Shown: positions 7,797 through 16,899 of the stretch, piece after piece
How positions within the stretch are numbered: position 1 is the stretch's first letter
Layout of the letters: each line of letters starts with the position of its first letter
Origin: Ruegeria sp. YS9
GTDB lineage: Bacteria; Pseudomonadota; Alphaproteobacteria; Rhodobacterales; Rhodobacteraceae
Assembly: GCF_024628725.1 (NCBI RefSeq)
Contig: NZ_CP102410.1
Coordinates: forward strand, 372,001 to 436,000
Length of the DNA stretch: 64,000 bases
Reading direction: 5' to 3'
Translations under genes and position numbers: made by a program
The notes under the pieces: generated by a model
Database searches by the model: none
What the model saw: only the letters and a program-made list of their open reading frames with translations
What the model was told of the DNA's origin: nothing

Positions 7797-10157
7797 TCAA
7801 CCTTGCATCGCCGTCCAAACGCGTGACGGGCTCATCGGCATGTCGATATGATCAATAGCCCTTCCACCCGAGTTCAACGCATCCAGCACCGCGTTGACCA
7901 CCGCAGGCGGTGAGCCGATCGCGCCGGCTTCGCCGCAGCCTTTCACGCCCAAGGGGTTGTGGGTACACGGCGTCTGGCTGGAATGGTCGACACCGTAGAA
8001 TGGCACGTCATCCGCACGCGGCATCGCGTAGTCCATGAAGGACGCGCTCAGCAGCTGGCCGTTTTCGTCATAGGCACAGTTCTCAAGCAGCGCCTGCCCG
8101 ATGCCCTGACCGATACCACCGTGCACCTGACCATCCACGATCATCGGGTTAACGATGTTGCCGAAGTCATCCGCCGCAGTGAATTTCTCGATGCTGACCT
8201 GACCGGTTTCCGGATCAACCTCGACTTCGCAGGCATAGGCGCCTGCCGGGAAGGTAAAGTTGGCCGGATCATAGAACGCGGTTTCCTCCAACCCGGGCTC
8301 CACTTCCAGTGGATAGTTGTGCGGGACATAGGCCGTCAGGGTCACATCGCCCCAGGCCACTGACTTATCAGTACCCGCAACGCTGAACTGACCGTCCTTC
8401 AGCTCGATATCGGCCTCGGACGCCTCCAGCAGGTGGGCCGCGATCTTCTTGGCCTTGTCGATCACCTTCTCGGTCGCCCTGACCATGGCAGACCCGCAAA
8501 CGGCCAGCGAACGCGAGCCATAGGTGCCCATGCCAAACGGGATCTTCGACGTATCGCCATGCACGATCTCGACCATCGACTCGTCGATGCCGATCATGTC
8601 GGCCACAACCTGCGGGAAGGCGGTTTCATGCCCCTGCCCGTGGCTATGCGCACCAACCATGACGCTGATCGAGCCGGTGGCGTTCACCCGCACGGTCGCC
8701 GCATCGTAAAGACCCGCTCGGGCCCCCAACATGCCAACGATGTTCGAGGGCGCAATCCCGCAGGCCTCGATATAGCAGTTGATGCCCAGGCCCCGCAGCT
8801 TGCCATTAGCCTCACTGGCCGAACGACGCGCCGCAAAACCCGCCAGATCGGCAGCGGCCTCCAGCTTGTCCATGGTCCCGTTGTAATCCCCGGTGTCATA
8901 GGTCAGCGCCACCGGCGTGTCATAGGGAAACTGGGTGACGAAGTTCTGACGACGCAGCGCAATCGGATCAACGCCCAGCTCGCGCGCGGCCTTGTCGATC
9001 ACGCGCTCCAGCTGGTACGTCGCTTCGGGGCGGCCTGCGCCGCGATAGGCGTCCACCGGCACTGTATTGGTGAACATCGCCTTCACGTTCACCTGAATGA
9101 CCGGCGTCTTGTAGTTGCCTGCCATCAGCGTACCGTGCAGCCAGGTCGGGACCGAGCTGGAGAAGGTGGACAGATAGGCACCCAGATTGGCGTATGTGTT
9201 GGTGCGCAGCCCGACGAAATTGTTGTCGGCATCCAGCGCCAGCTCGATCTTGCTGACATGGTCGCGGCCCTGTGCATCCGACATGAACGCCTCGGAGCGG
9301 CTGGCCGTCCACTTGACCGGACGGTTGCAGGCCTTGGCGGCGAAAGTACAAAACGCTTCCTCGGCGTAGTGGAAAATCTTGGTGCCGAAACCGCCGCCCA
9401 CATCCGGCGCCACGACGCGGACCTTGTGCTCAGGCAGGCCCAGCACGAAGGCACACATCAGCAGTCGGATCACATGCGGGTTCTGCGAGGTGGTATAGAG
9501 CGTGTATTCATCCGTGCCCCGGCTGTATTCCGCCACGGCCACGCGCGGTTCCATCGGGTTGGCAACCAGACGGTTGTTCACCAGTTCCAGCGTGGTGACA
9601 TGCGCCGCGTTGGCAAACACCTCGTTCACCTTGGCGTCGTCCGCCTCGCCCAGCTGCCAGTCATAGCAGATGTTGTTCTTCAGATCGTCATGGACCAGGG
9701 TCGCGCCATCCTGCGCGGCGGCTTTCATGTCGATCACCGCGGGCAGTTCCTCGATATCCACCTCGATGGCCTCGGCCGCGTCGCGGGCCTGCTCAAGGCT
9801 GTCGGCCACAACGGCGGCGATCGGGTCTCCCACATGGCGCACTTTGCCCTGCGCCAGAATGGGGTGCGGCGGCTCTTGCATCGGCGCGCCGTGCTTGTCG
9901 GTGACTTCCCAGCCGCAGGGCATCCCGCCCACGCCTTCAAAGTCTTTACCGGTGAAAACCTTGACCACGCCGGGCATGCTTTCAGCCGTCGAAGTGTCCA
10001 CGGATTTGATCCGGCCATGCGCGATGTCAGACCGCAGAAAATGCACATAGGCCTGACCATGTACGTTGATATCGTCGGTGTAATTGCCTGCTCCGGTCAG
10101 AAAGCGCACGTCCTCGCGTCGCTTGGAACTGGCTCCGATGCCACTGTCTTTGGGCAT
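7797..10157 (-). CDS. coxL: Form II CoxL-like molybdenum-binding large subunit
   Basis: 786 residues, catalytic subunit holding the molybdopterin cytosine dinucleotide cofactor. The active-site loop reads AYRGAGR at 370-376. This is the form II signature; form I CO dehydrogenases carry AYxCSFR. The catalytic Glu is E743 in GVKGCGEAGAIG. Other cofactor stretches are GGGFG near 254-258 and GQGHET further on. Start at 10157 has GGAGG upstream. Form I is the type firmly tied to CO oxidation in roseobacters; the physiological role of form II is unsettled. I would therefore call this an aldehyde/purine/CO-type hydroxylase of unknown substrate rather than a proven CO dehydrogenase. Confidence 0.9.
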   Translation of the reverse strand: MPKDSGIGASSKRREDVRFLTGAGNYTDDINVHGQAYVHFLRSDIAHGRIKSVDTSTAESMPGVVKVFTGKDFEGVGGMPCGWEVTDKHGAPMQEPPHPILAQGKVRHVGDPIAAVVADSLEQARDAAEAIEVDIEELPAVIDMKAAAQDGATLVHDDLKNNICYDWQLGEADDAKVNEVFANAAHVTTLELVNNRLVANPMEPRVAVAEYSRGTDEYTLYTTSQNPHVIRLLMCAFVLGLPEHKVRVVAPDVGGGFGTKIFHYAEEAFCTFAAKACNRPVKWTASRSEAFMSDAQGRDHVSKIELALDADNNFVGLRTNTYANLGAYLSTFSSSVPTWLHGTLMAGNYKTPVIQVNVKAMFTNTVPVDAYRGAGRPEATYQLERVIDKAARELGVDPIALRRQNFVTQFPYDTPVALTYDTGDYNGTMDKLEAAADLAGFAARRSASEANGKLRGLGINCYIEACGIAPSNIVGMLGARAGLYDAATVRVNATGSISVMVGAHSHGQGHETAFPQVVADMIGIDESMVEIVHGDTSKIPFGMGTYGSRSLAVCGSAMVRATEKVIDKAKKIAAHLLEASEADIELKDGQFSVAGTDKSVAWGDVTLTAYVPHNYPLEVEPGLEETAFYDPANFTFPAGAYACEVEVDPETGQVSIEKFTAADDFGNIVNPMIVDGQVHGGIGQGIGQALLENCAYDENGQLLSASFMDYAMPRADDVPFYGVDHSSQTPCTHNPLGVKGCGEAGAIGSPPAVVNAVLDALNSGGRAIDHIDMPMSPSRVWTAMQG

Positions 10158-10195
10158 TGCTTGTTCTCCTCCCTAAATCTTGAATAATGGAACCG

Positions 10196-10411
10196 TCAGT
10201 CTCTCCCGACAGTTCTGGCCTTGCCTTTCCAAGCCAACAACCCGGTCAAGGTAGCAAAGGCCAATACGATCAACTTTCCCAAAAGTATCCACATCTGCAG
10301 ATTATGTGGTTGCGGGCTTACCCACTCCACAAACACATTCCATCCCTGTAAAAAAACCACACAAACGAGTGCGATAGCGATGAAAGGAAAGATGTTCTTT
10401 GCTCGCTTCAT
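10196..10411 (-). CDS. Small two-helix membrane protein inside the cox operon
   Basis: 71 residues, not recognised. Two hydrophobic segments, about residues 8-28 and 39-62, separated by a short polar loop; the tail is basic (KGKARTVGRD). Its ATG lies one base after the coxS stop codon, so translation is probably coupled to coxS. Its stop lies 38 bp before coxL. Placement between two subunits of a soluble molybdenum enzyme suggests a role in membrane docking or electron delivery to the quinone pool, but that is a guess. It is short and could be dismissed by gene finders; the tight spacing on both sides and clean hydrophobicity pattern support it. Confidence 0.6.
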   Translation of the reverse strand: MKRAKNIFPFIAIALVCVVFLQGWNVFVEWVSPQPHNLQMWILLGKLIVLAFATLTGLLAWKGKARTVGRD

Positions 10412-10412
10412 G

Positions 10413-10895
10413 CTATTCTGCAGCTATGCTGCCGACGTCCTGACCAGATGCGGCCATGATCGCTTTGACAATGTTGTGGTATCCAGTGCAGCGGCACAGG
10501 TTGCCTTCCAGATATTTCCTGATTTCGGCCTCGGTCGGGCGCGGGTTCTCTTTCAGCAGAGCAGCGGTACTCATCACCATTCCCGGAGTGCAGAACCCAC
10601 ACTGAAGCCCGTGGTGATCCTGAAAGGCCTGCTGGATTACGTTCAGCGAACCATCCGGCGATGCCTGACCTTCAATAGTTCCGACATCAGCGCCGTCTGC
10701 TTCGGCAGCCAGCATGTTGCACGATTTCACGGCTTCGCCGTTCACATGTACCACGCAAGCACCACATTGTGCGGTATCGCACCCCACATGCGTCCCCGTC
10801 AAAGACAGGTTATCGCGCAGAAAACCGGACAACAATGTCCGGCCCTCGACGTCTCCGCTTACGGCTTTGCCATTCACGGTCATGGAAATCTTCAT
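10413..10895 (-). CDS. coxS: Molybdenum hydroxylase 2Fe-2S subunit (CoxS-like)
   Basis: 160 residues. Small subunit carrying two 2Fe-2S clusters. The plant-type ferredoxin cluster is C39, C44, C47 and C59; the helical-domain cluster is C99, C102, C134 and C136 (CGFCTPG and CRCTGYH). All eight cysteines are in place, so the electron path to FAD should be intact. The ATG at 10895 is preceded by GGGAGGAG; a longer start at 10919 lacks a ribosome site. It is the second gene of the operon after coxG and is followed one base later by the small membrane protein. Confidence 0.92.
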   Translation of the reverse strand: MKISMTVNGKAVSGDVEGRTLLSGFLRDNLSLTGTHVGCDTAQCGACVVHVNGEAVKSCNMLAAEADGADVGTIEGQASPDGSLNVIQQAFQDHHGLQCGFCTPGMVMSTAALLKENPRPTEAEIRKYLEGNLCRCTGYHNIVKAIMAASGQDVGSIAAE

Positions 10896-10923
10896 GACTT
10901 TCTCCTCCCTGAATTCCAAAGGA

Positions 10924-11448
10924 TCAACCGCCTAACACGCGCTTGATCCAACCTTTCTTTTCTTCCCCGGTCTCGCCTTCTTCCGAGGTTTCGGGTTCGG
11001 GCGCATCCTGAGGTTCGACCGCATTCTGGAAGTTCTCAAAGAACTGGTCGGCCATTTTTCTGGCAACCCCATCAATCACGCGCCCCCCCAACTGAGCCAG
11101 CTTGCCACCGACGCGCGCATCAACCTTGTAGGTCAGCAGCGTACCTTCGGGGGCGTCCGACAAGGTGACATCGGCCGCACCCTTGGCAAATCCGGCGGCT
11201 CCTCCCTTACCTTCACCCGATAACTTCACGCTTTCAAGCTCCACGAGATCAGAAAGGGTCACAGAGCCTTTGAAAGTCGCTTTGACCGGGCCTACTTTCT
11301 GCACGACGGTGGCCTCGAACCCGTCTTCGATCGAACCTGTCATCTCCTGACATCCCGGCACGCATTCTTTCAGAACCTCTGCCGACAAGAGCGCGGCCCA
11401 GACTTTGGATCGCGGCGCGGCGATGACGCGGCTGTCATTGAGTTCCAT
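10924..11448 (-). CDS. coxG: CoxG-family SRPBCC protein
   Basis: 174 residues. The first 140 or so match the CoxG/SRPBCC ligand-binding fold seen beside CO-dehydrogenase-type enzymes; typical stretches are SKVWAAL near residue 14 and the [14 protein letters not shown] region. CoxG has been linked to membrane attachment or quinone coupling of the enzyme. The last 30 residues are an acidic linker ending in a short basic tail, [11 protein letters not shown], that could form an amphipathic anchor. First gene of the minus-strand cox operon, with GGAG eight bases before the ATG. No operator is evident in the 73-bp gap upstream. Confidence 0.85.
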   Translation of the reverse strand: MELNDSRVIAAPRSKVWAALLSAEVLKECVPGCQEMTGSIEDGFEATVVQKVGPVKATFKGSVTLSDLVELESVKLSGEGKGGAAGFAKGAADVTLSDAPEGTLLTYKVDARVGGKLAQLGGRVIDGVARKMADQFFENFQNAVEPQDAPEPETSEEGETGEEKKGWIKRVLGG

Positions 11449-11521
11449 TTCACTTCTCCAAGTATATTTTTTGTTACGCTACGCGGTGTTCGCCGCCTTG
11501 CCTATAAGACCTTGGGTGTAG

Positions 11522-12418
11522 TCACCGCAGCGCGGGCGGCGAAAGTGTAAGGCCGTGACGATTGAAGATTTCGGTGATGCGCCCGTCCCGCAACGCCGCA
11601 TAAATGGCATCGTCCACAGCATAGCCGAGGCCGCGATAGGCGAAATGAACGGCCACGCCAGTGGTCCATGAACTGACGGCAAAACCGGGCAGGGGTGGGG
11701 TATGGATGTCCAGCTCTGGCGCCAGCCTGGCCTCAAGTTGGGCACGTGGTCCCATGGCCGCCATCGTCGCACCACCGGCAAGCGCCTGCATTGCCTTGGC
11801 GACAGTGGGATATCTGCGCATGTTTTGGGCCAATTGACCGCCGGGAAATGCCGACAAATAGAAATCGGCAATCGAATCGTTCTCGACGGCGACAGTGTCG
11901 ATCCGGAAATACGCAGGAACTGGCGGGTCATCGGGATAGGTATCGCGGCCATACGCGATGGCGATTTCCTCGACATGGTATTGCCCGGTGAAGACCACCT
12001 GTTCGACCCGGCAGGCGAATTCGCTGTCATAGGGGACGTGCAACATCACATTTGCGACCCGCCCATTGATCAGGGGTCCCTTCCAGATCCAGTTGCGCAG
12101 GTCGGCCTCAAGGTTTTCTCCGGCAGCCACCAGATTGAAACGCGCTTCAACATCCAGCTCCTCGGCAATCAACCTGCCTATGTCGATGTCCACGCCAAGT
12201 ATCTTGCCGTCCCTCTCATAGGACCACGGTGGGAAATCGTCATAGGCGGCGAATTCGATATAGCCACGCTCGACAATGGTATCGAGATCGGCGCCAACGA
12301 TATCCCGACCGGCGTTTTGTGGTTTGGGTTGAGGCACATGATCCTCGCATCGGGCCATCGCCATTCCGGTGGAAAGGGTGGCAGCCAACAGGAGGAGAAA
12401 AAGTGAGCGTCCGATCAT
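11522..12418 (-). CDS. xoxJ: MxaJ/XoxJ-type periplasmic solute-binding protein
   Basis: 298 residues with a signal peptide (MIGRSLFLLLLAATLSTGMA). Family 3 solute-binding fold of the sort linked to quinoprotein dehydrogenases. The stretch FAAYDDFPPWSY near residue 57 and VMLHVPYDSEFA near 124 are typical. MxaJ/XoxJ are needed for methanol-dehydrogenase maturation or activation. The reading frame is uninterrupted, unlike most of its neighbours. It starts 19 bp after the stop of the broken cytochrome gene, with GAGG upstream of the ATG, and would have formed one operon with it. With the dehydrogenase broken (15456-16769), its role here is doubtful unless a second XoxF is encoded elsewhere. Confidence 0.8.
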   Translation of the reverse strand: MIGRSLFLLLLAATLSTGMAMARCEDHVPQPKPQNAGRDIVGADLDTIVERGYIEFAAYDDFPPWSYERDGKILGVDIDIGRLIAEELDVEARFNLVAAGENLEADLRNWIWKGPLINGRVANVMLHVPYDSEFACRVEQVVFTGQYHVEEIAIAYGRDTYPDDPPVPAYFRIDTVAVENDSIADFYLSAFPGGQLAQNMRRYPTVAKAMQALAGGATMAAMGPRAQLEARLAPELDIHTPPLPGFAVSSWTTGVAVHFAYRGLGYAVDDAIYAALRDGRITEIFNRHGLTLSPPALR

Positions 12419-12436
12419 GTGCCTCAGTCTGCCGTC

Positions 12437-13119
12437 CTATTGCGCGGCAGACAATCCAATTGTCAGTTGTTCTGCGGCTTCCGCGAAATCAGGACTGTCG
12501 CCCGAGATCAGAACAGCGGCGCGGAAGGCCACGCTGTCAGCCACTGGGGCGCCCGATCCTGTTTCCACGGTGCTTGCAATCTCGCTGAGTTCCGACCGAA
12601 GCGCCGCGGCATCGCCTTCCCCACCGTCGGCCATCGAGGCCAGAAGGTCACGGATTTCTTTCAGCCGATCCGTATGATCGTCCAGCGCTCCATCGTCGCG
12701 GCGCGTTTCGATATAGGTGCGAATGGCCCAGGCGGCCTTTTGGCCCAACAGCTCTCCGAAGGCCGGCATCTTGGTGATCCCGTTCTGGGTATAGCCTTCG
12801 CGGAACCGTTCCACGTAGCATTCGTCGCCATATTCTTCAGCCTCGAGTTAGCGCAGGTCAGGCGCCAAACCGCCGGAAACCACGCCCAACCCATGGCAGC
12901 GCGCACAGTTTTGATTGTAACCGGAATCGCCAATTTCGATGGCGGCTTGCCAAACCTCATCACCCTGATCGCGATAGGGGTTTTCGATCAACCATTCCTC
13001 ACCCACATCCGGCAGGGCATCTGTATTCACCGGCTGCGGGGCGACATCTCCGTGCGCAAACGCCATGCCGCCTGCGGTCAGGCCAGCCAGCGCTGTGTGA
13101 AAAAAAATACAAGACGCAT
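12437..13119 (-). pseudogene. PedF/XoxG-like cytochrome c, frameshifted and interrupted by a stop
   Basis: Monohaem cytochrome c paired with PQQ alcohol dehydrogenases, with haem motif CARCH and APDLR typical of cytochrome c-550 PedF. Two lesions are visible. First, an ATG at 13119 with a good AAGGAGG site reads MRLVFFF and then leaves frame at an eight-base T run (A run at 13100-13107). One more T would join it to HTALAGLTAGG and the mature part, restoring a normal signal peptide. Second, codon 12848-12850 is TAA between DLR and LEAEEYGDE, where relatives have Tyr. The rest of the frame is open to 12437. Either the gene is dead or two assembly errors coincide; both lesions within one gene favour decay. 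Confidence 0.75.
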
Positions 13120-13248
13120 CGTTTCCTCCTTCTGATGCTTGCCCCGGTCATAGCTCAGGGAAAACCATCGTGAAATTCGACCTTGGTTGCAGATGATCCG
13201 CCGCGTGCGACAAAGGTCGAATGGCATGCCACCCAAGGACTCATTTTA

Positions 13249-14445
13249 GTGGAGGCGCATCGGAGGAGGAGCAAACACGGCCATGTTTTTCGCGTCTTAG
13301 CAACCCTTGTTCTGTTGCCAATGGTTGCTGCGGCTGAGGTCTCTGTATCTGTTGTCTACCTTCAGCATCAGGTCAGGCGACCACCGGTTTTGTCGAACCT
13401 TGACCCATTGCCCGAAGACCTTGGTGCGGCGGGTGCGAAACTGGCACAGACAGACAATCTGACAACGGCCAAGTTTCTGGGTCACAAGTGCGAACTGACA
13501 GTTGCGACAGCCCCGCAAGACTGGGATTGGCTTCAAACGGCGCGCCGGGCCCTGTCCCAGACAAGCTTCCTGATATTGGACGCACCTGCGCAGGCGCAAC
13601 TGGCGGTCGCTGATCTTCCCGAGGCCGCCGACGCCATCTTGTTCAACGCGTCTGCACCCGAACGCGACATAAGAGATACCACCGGCCGCGCCAACCTGCT
13701 GCACACTATGCCATCAGACGCGATGCGCACGGACGTATTGGCACAGTTTCTGGTCAAAAGACGCTGGGACGATCTGGTTCTGATCACCGGAGAGCACGTG
13801 TCGGACGTGGCCTTTGCAGACGCCTTGAGACAGCCGCTGACCAAGTTCGGACTGGAGTTTCGTGCAGAAAAGATCTGGCGTTTTGATGCTGACCTGAGAC
13901 GTAATGCGGCCCAGGAAGTTCCAGTTTTCACTCAGGATTTCGGAGATTACGATGTCTTGCTGGTTGCTGATGAACTGAACGACTTTGCCCGGTCCATACC
14001 GTTCAACACATGGGAACCCAGACCGGTTGCAGGTTCGGAAGGGTTGCGACCGGTGGCGTGGTCGCCCGTGGTCGAGCAATGGGGGGCGGTTCAGTTGCAG
14101 AGCCGGTTCGCCGATCAAGCAGGACGGTCGATGAGGTCAATCGACTATGCGGCATGGGCTGCGTTTCGGTCATTGGGCGAGGCTGTGACCCGAACGCAAT
14201 CTGGCGATCCTTCTGTTCTGCCGGACTACATTCTGTCGGACAGATTTGAACTGGCAGGCTTCAAGGGCCGGGCGATGAGTTTCCGCGCCTGGAACGGCCA
14301 GTTGCGCCAACCAATCCCTTTGGTGACGGGACGGGCTGTCGTGGCCCTCGCACCGCTTCAGGGTTTCCTGCACCAACGAACGGAACTGGATACGCTTGGC
14401 ATTGATGAGCCCGAAAGCCAGTGCACGGCCTTCAAGGAGGAATGA
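13249..14445 (+). CDS. PQQ-pathway ABC-type substrate-binding protein, start probably damaged
   Basis: About 398 residues, branched-chain-type periplasmic binding fold of the family found beside PQQ alcohol dehydrogenases. The hydrophobic export segment is VLATLVLLPMVAAA. The natural start appears to be the ATG at 13283, about ten bases after GGAGGAGG. That frame reaches TAG after five codons; one extra T in the five-base run at 13286-13290 would join it to the export segment. As it stands only GTG at 13249 or an upstream ATG opens the frame, giving an Arg-rich leader. The stop overlaps the next gene region (AATGA). No partner ATPase or permease lies nearby. The family call is fairly sure, expression is not. 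Confidence 0.65.
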   Translation: MEAHRRRSKHGHVFRVLATLVLLPMVAAAEVSVSVVYLQHQVRRPPVLSNLDPLPEDLGAAGAKLAQTDNLTTAKFLGHKCELTVATAPQDWDWLQTARRALSQTSFLILDAPAQAQLAVADLPEAADAILFNASAPERDIRDTTGRANLLHTMPSDAMRTDVLAQFLVKRRWDDLVLITGEHVSDVAFADALRQPLTKFGLEFRAEKIWRFDADLRRNAAQEVPVFTQDFGDYDVLLVADELNDFARSIPFNTWEPRPVAGSEGLRPVAWSPVVEQWGAVQLQSRFADQAGRSMRSIDYAAWAAFRSLGEAVTRTQSGDPSVLPDYILSDRFELAGFKGRAMSFRAWNGQLRQPIPLVTGRAVVALAPLQGFLHQRTELDTLGIDEPESQCTAFKEE

Positions 14446-14447
14446 AG

Positions 14448-15047
14448 ATGAAGGTAGCCACCCTTTTGGCTGCGACGGCACTTTGCGCCCCGGCGGCCGC
14501 AGATGAAATCTGGGTAAGCAACGAAAAAGACGACACGCTCAGTGTGATCGACATCGAAACGTTTGAAGTGATCCGCACCCTTGAAACCGGTGAACGACCA
14601 CGCGGGATTACTTTTACCAAGGACTTCTCGGTTCTCTACATCTGCGCGTCAGACAATGACTCGGTGCAGGTCATGGATCCCGAAACCGGAGAAATCCTTT
14701 ATGATCTGCCGTCCGGCGAAGACCCCGAACAGTTCGTTTTGCACCCGAATGATCGGCATCTCTACATCGCCAACGAAGATGACGCGATCACAACTGTCGT
14801 CGATACGGTGTCGCGGAGGGTGATTGCCCAGATTGACGTGGGTATCGAACCGGAAGGAATGGCGGTTTCACCCGATGGAAAGATCGCTGTCACCACATCC
14901 GAGACCACCAACATGGCTCATTGGATCGATACTGAAACACAGGAGTTGTTCGCCAACACCCTGGTGGATTCGCGCCCGCGCCACGCGGAATTCATGAAGG
15001 GCGGAACCGAACTTTGGGTCAGCTCTGAAATCGACGCCGAAAACTGA
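14448..15047 (+). CDS. YVTN-type beta-propeller protein, C-terminally truncated
   Basis: 199 residues starting MKVATLLAATALCAPAAA, a clear signal peptide, with AAGGAGG six bases before this ATG. Repeated blades follow, with WVSNEKDDTLSVID, LYICASDNDSVQVMD and LYIANEDDAITTVVD. It belongs to the PQQ-catabolism beta-propeller proteins, which normally run to roughly 320 residues. Here the frame stops right after ELWVSSEI, so the last third is missing and the propeller cannot close. The following 400 bp hold no recognisable continuation. Probably a non-functional remnant in the decaying quinoprotein locus, though the open part could still be translated and exported. Confidence 0.7.
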   Translation: MKVATLLAATALCAPAAADEIWVSNEKDDTLSVIDIETFEVIRTLETGERPRGITFTKDFSVLYICASDNDSVQVMDPETGEILYDLPSGEDPEQFVLHPNDRHLYIANEDDAITTVVDTVSRRVIAQIDVGIEPEGMAVSPDGKIAVTTSETTNMAHWIDTETQELFANTLVDSRPRHAEFMKGGTELWVSSEIDAEN

Positions 15048-15455
15048 AACAAGCTCCTGAATTTCAGCGGCAATGGTGGTCGGCAGATTTTTGGGCGGCC
15101 TGAAAGGTCAAGGAAACATATCCCGGCATTCTGGGCGGGACGTCGCGGGACAGACCCGTTCCGAACGACGCGCGCAGGGCCAAATGGCGCAACCGTATCA
15201 AGATCATGTTCGTCCGGGAGAAGGATCGGCGCCGCGTCGCAATCCGTTGCGACAGATGCCCGAAAGTGGTCCGATAAGTCACCGCTGGTGCCGCCGAAAC
15301 CATGAGTGTGGAGCCCGGATGAAATGCGCGAATTGCCCCCACGACCATTGTGCAATTTCGCCGACAGACCCGCCTGCGAATAGTTGCCATGCCAACAGCT
15401 CCGACCTGTCGGGGATTCGGCGTGGAGGGAAGACTCAAGTCTAGGGAGGAAACCG
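15048..15455. other. 408-bp decayed spacer between propeller stump and dehydrogenase remnant
   Basis: No frame gives a recognisable product. Short frames on both strands exist but lack ribosome sites and family features. In related loci this interval holds the rest of the propeller gene and sometimes transporter genes, so I take it as residue of a deletion. A GGGAGG site at 15444-15449 precedes the damaged dehydrogenase start. Confidence 0.5.
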
Positions 15456-16769
15456 AAGAACCGGTTCACAATGACGGTGGTCGCAAGCGTGATTGCAGTG
15501 GGCACGGCCCATGCAGAAGTTACCGAGGACGATCTGGCCAACGACCAGTCAATTACGACCTAGGTCGTGACAAACGGGATGGGACGCCACTTGCAGCGCT
15601 ACAGCCCGTTGGACATGCTGAACAAGGACAACGTCAAGAACCTGTTGCCGGCCTGGGCGTTCAGCCTTGGTGGCGAAAAACAGCGCGGGCAGGAAACCCA
15701 GGCACTGATCTATGACGGCATGATGTACATCACCGGATCGTATTCGCGCCTGTATGCGATTGATCTGGAGACCGGCAAAGAGGTCTGGCAATACGATGCG
15801 CGCCTGCCCGAGGGCATCCTGCCTTGCTGTGACGTGTTGAATCGGGGTGCCGCCATCTACGGTGACAAGGTGATTTTCGGGACACTTGATGCCCGGATCG
15901 TGGCCCTGAACAAAGACACCGGTGACGTTGTGTGGCGTGACAAGATCGCGGATTACAAGGCGGGGTGCTCTTACACCGCGGCTCCGCTGATCGTCGACGG
16001 GCTGGTGATCACCGGAAATCCCGGCGGGTATTTCTATGTTCTGAACCGCGAAGACGGCGCCTTTGTGCCGGCCAATCCGTTTGTCAAAGACATAACATGG
16101 GCGTCCGGCGTGGATGGGACCGGCCGTCCGGTCTTTGCCGAAGACAACCGCCCTGGCGATCCGGCGTCAGCGGCTGATGGCAAGAAGGGTGAAGTGATCT
16201 TTGCATCGCCTTCTTTCCTTGGCGGCAAGAACCGGATGCCGATGGCCTTCTCGCAGCGTACCGGTAACTTCTATGTGCCATCGAACGAATGGGGCATGGA
16301 TATCTGGAACGAGCCGATCTCGTACAAAAAGGGTGCTGCCTATCTGGGCGCAGGCTTTACGATCAAACCAAACTGCGAAGATCACATCGGCTCGCTCAAG
16401 GCCATCGACCCGGATACCGGCGAATGGAAATGGGAATACAAGAACGACGCGCCGCTGTGGTCAGGCGTGATGACGACGGCTGGCGGGCTGGTGTTCTTTG
16501 GCACGCCCGAAGGTGAGTTTATCGCGCTGGATGACGAAACCGGCGAGAAACTGTGGTCGTTCCAGACCGGCTCGGGCATCGTCGGGCAGCCTGTGACCTG
16601 GGAACAGTACGGCGAACAATATGTCTCGATCATTTCGGGCTGGGGCGGCGCGGTTCCTCTGTGGGGTGATGAGGTGGCCAAGAAGGTCAACTACCTGAAC
16701 CAGGGCGGCACCTTGTGGACTTTCCGCCTGCCGAAGGAACTGGCTTCGGCTAACTGCCCTAGGACGTAA
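15456..16769 (+). pseudogene. xoxF: XoxF-type PQQ methanol/alcohol dehydrogenase, deleted and disrupted
   Basis: Quinoprotein closely resembling Xox[44 protein letters not shown] (the vicinal cysteines), WGMDIWNEP, and [16 protein letters not shown] text near the end. Three lesions are visible. The expected start after GGGAGGAAACCG is AAG (15456-15458) instead of ATG, although the text after it, NRFTMTVVASVIAVGTAHA, is a good signal peptide. Codon 15561-15563 is TAG. About 130-150 residues are missing in frame between VITGNPGG and [10 protein letters not shown], near base 16026. That segment normally carries the catalytic Asp and the Glu, Asn and Asp ligands of the lanthanide. Even if translated from 15567 the product could not work. 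Confidence 0.85.
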
Positions 16770-16779
16770 CAAAATCCTG

Positions 16780-16807
16780 ACGCGTGCCCCTGATCCGGGG
16801 TGCGCGT
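16780..16807 (+). terminator. Hairpin after the dehydrogenase remnant
   Basis: An 11-bp stem (two G-T pairs) from ACGCGTGCCCC and GGGGTGCGCGT around the loop TGATCC, 10 bp after the xoxF stop. No strong T run follows, so termination may be weak or Rho-assisted. Confidence 0.45.
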
Positions 16808-16899
16808 TGCTATACGACTTTCCGCCAGTATGCGTGGATTTCATTCGTTGCTAGGATTGGTTAGGCTGGAGACCATTTGAATGCAAAAGGCTATACCAG

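Noticed and set aside
7797..10157. Naming the enzyme a proven CO dehydrogenase
   Set aside because: The active-site loop is AYRGAGR (form II), not the form I loop tied to CO oxidation.
8433..10187. 584-codon open frame opposite coxL
   Set aside because: Caused by the codon bias of the GC-rich coxL; His/Arg-rich text with no motifs.
15073..15444. Plus-strand frame with several Cys residues in the decayed spacer
   Set aside because: No ribosome site; the Cys pattern CANCPHDHC does not fit a known metal site convincingly and the region is flanked by broken genes.
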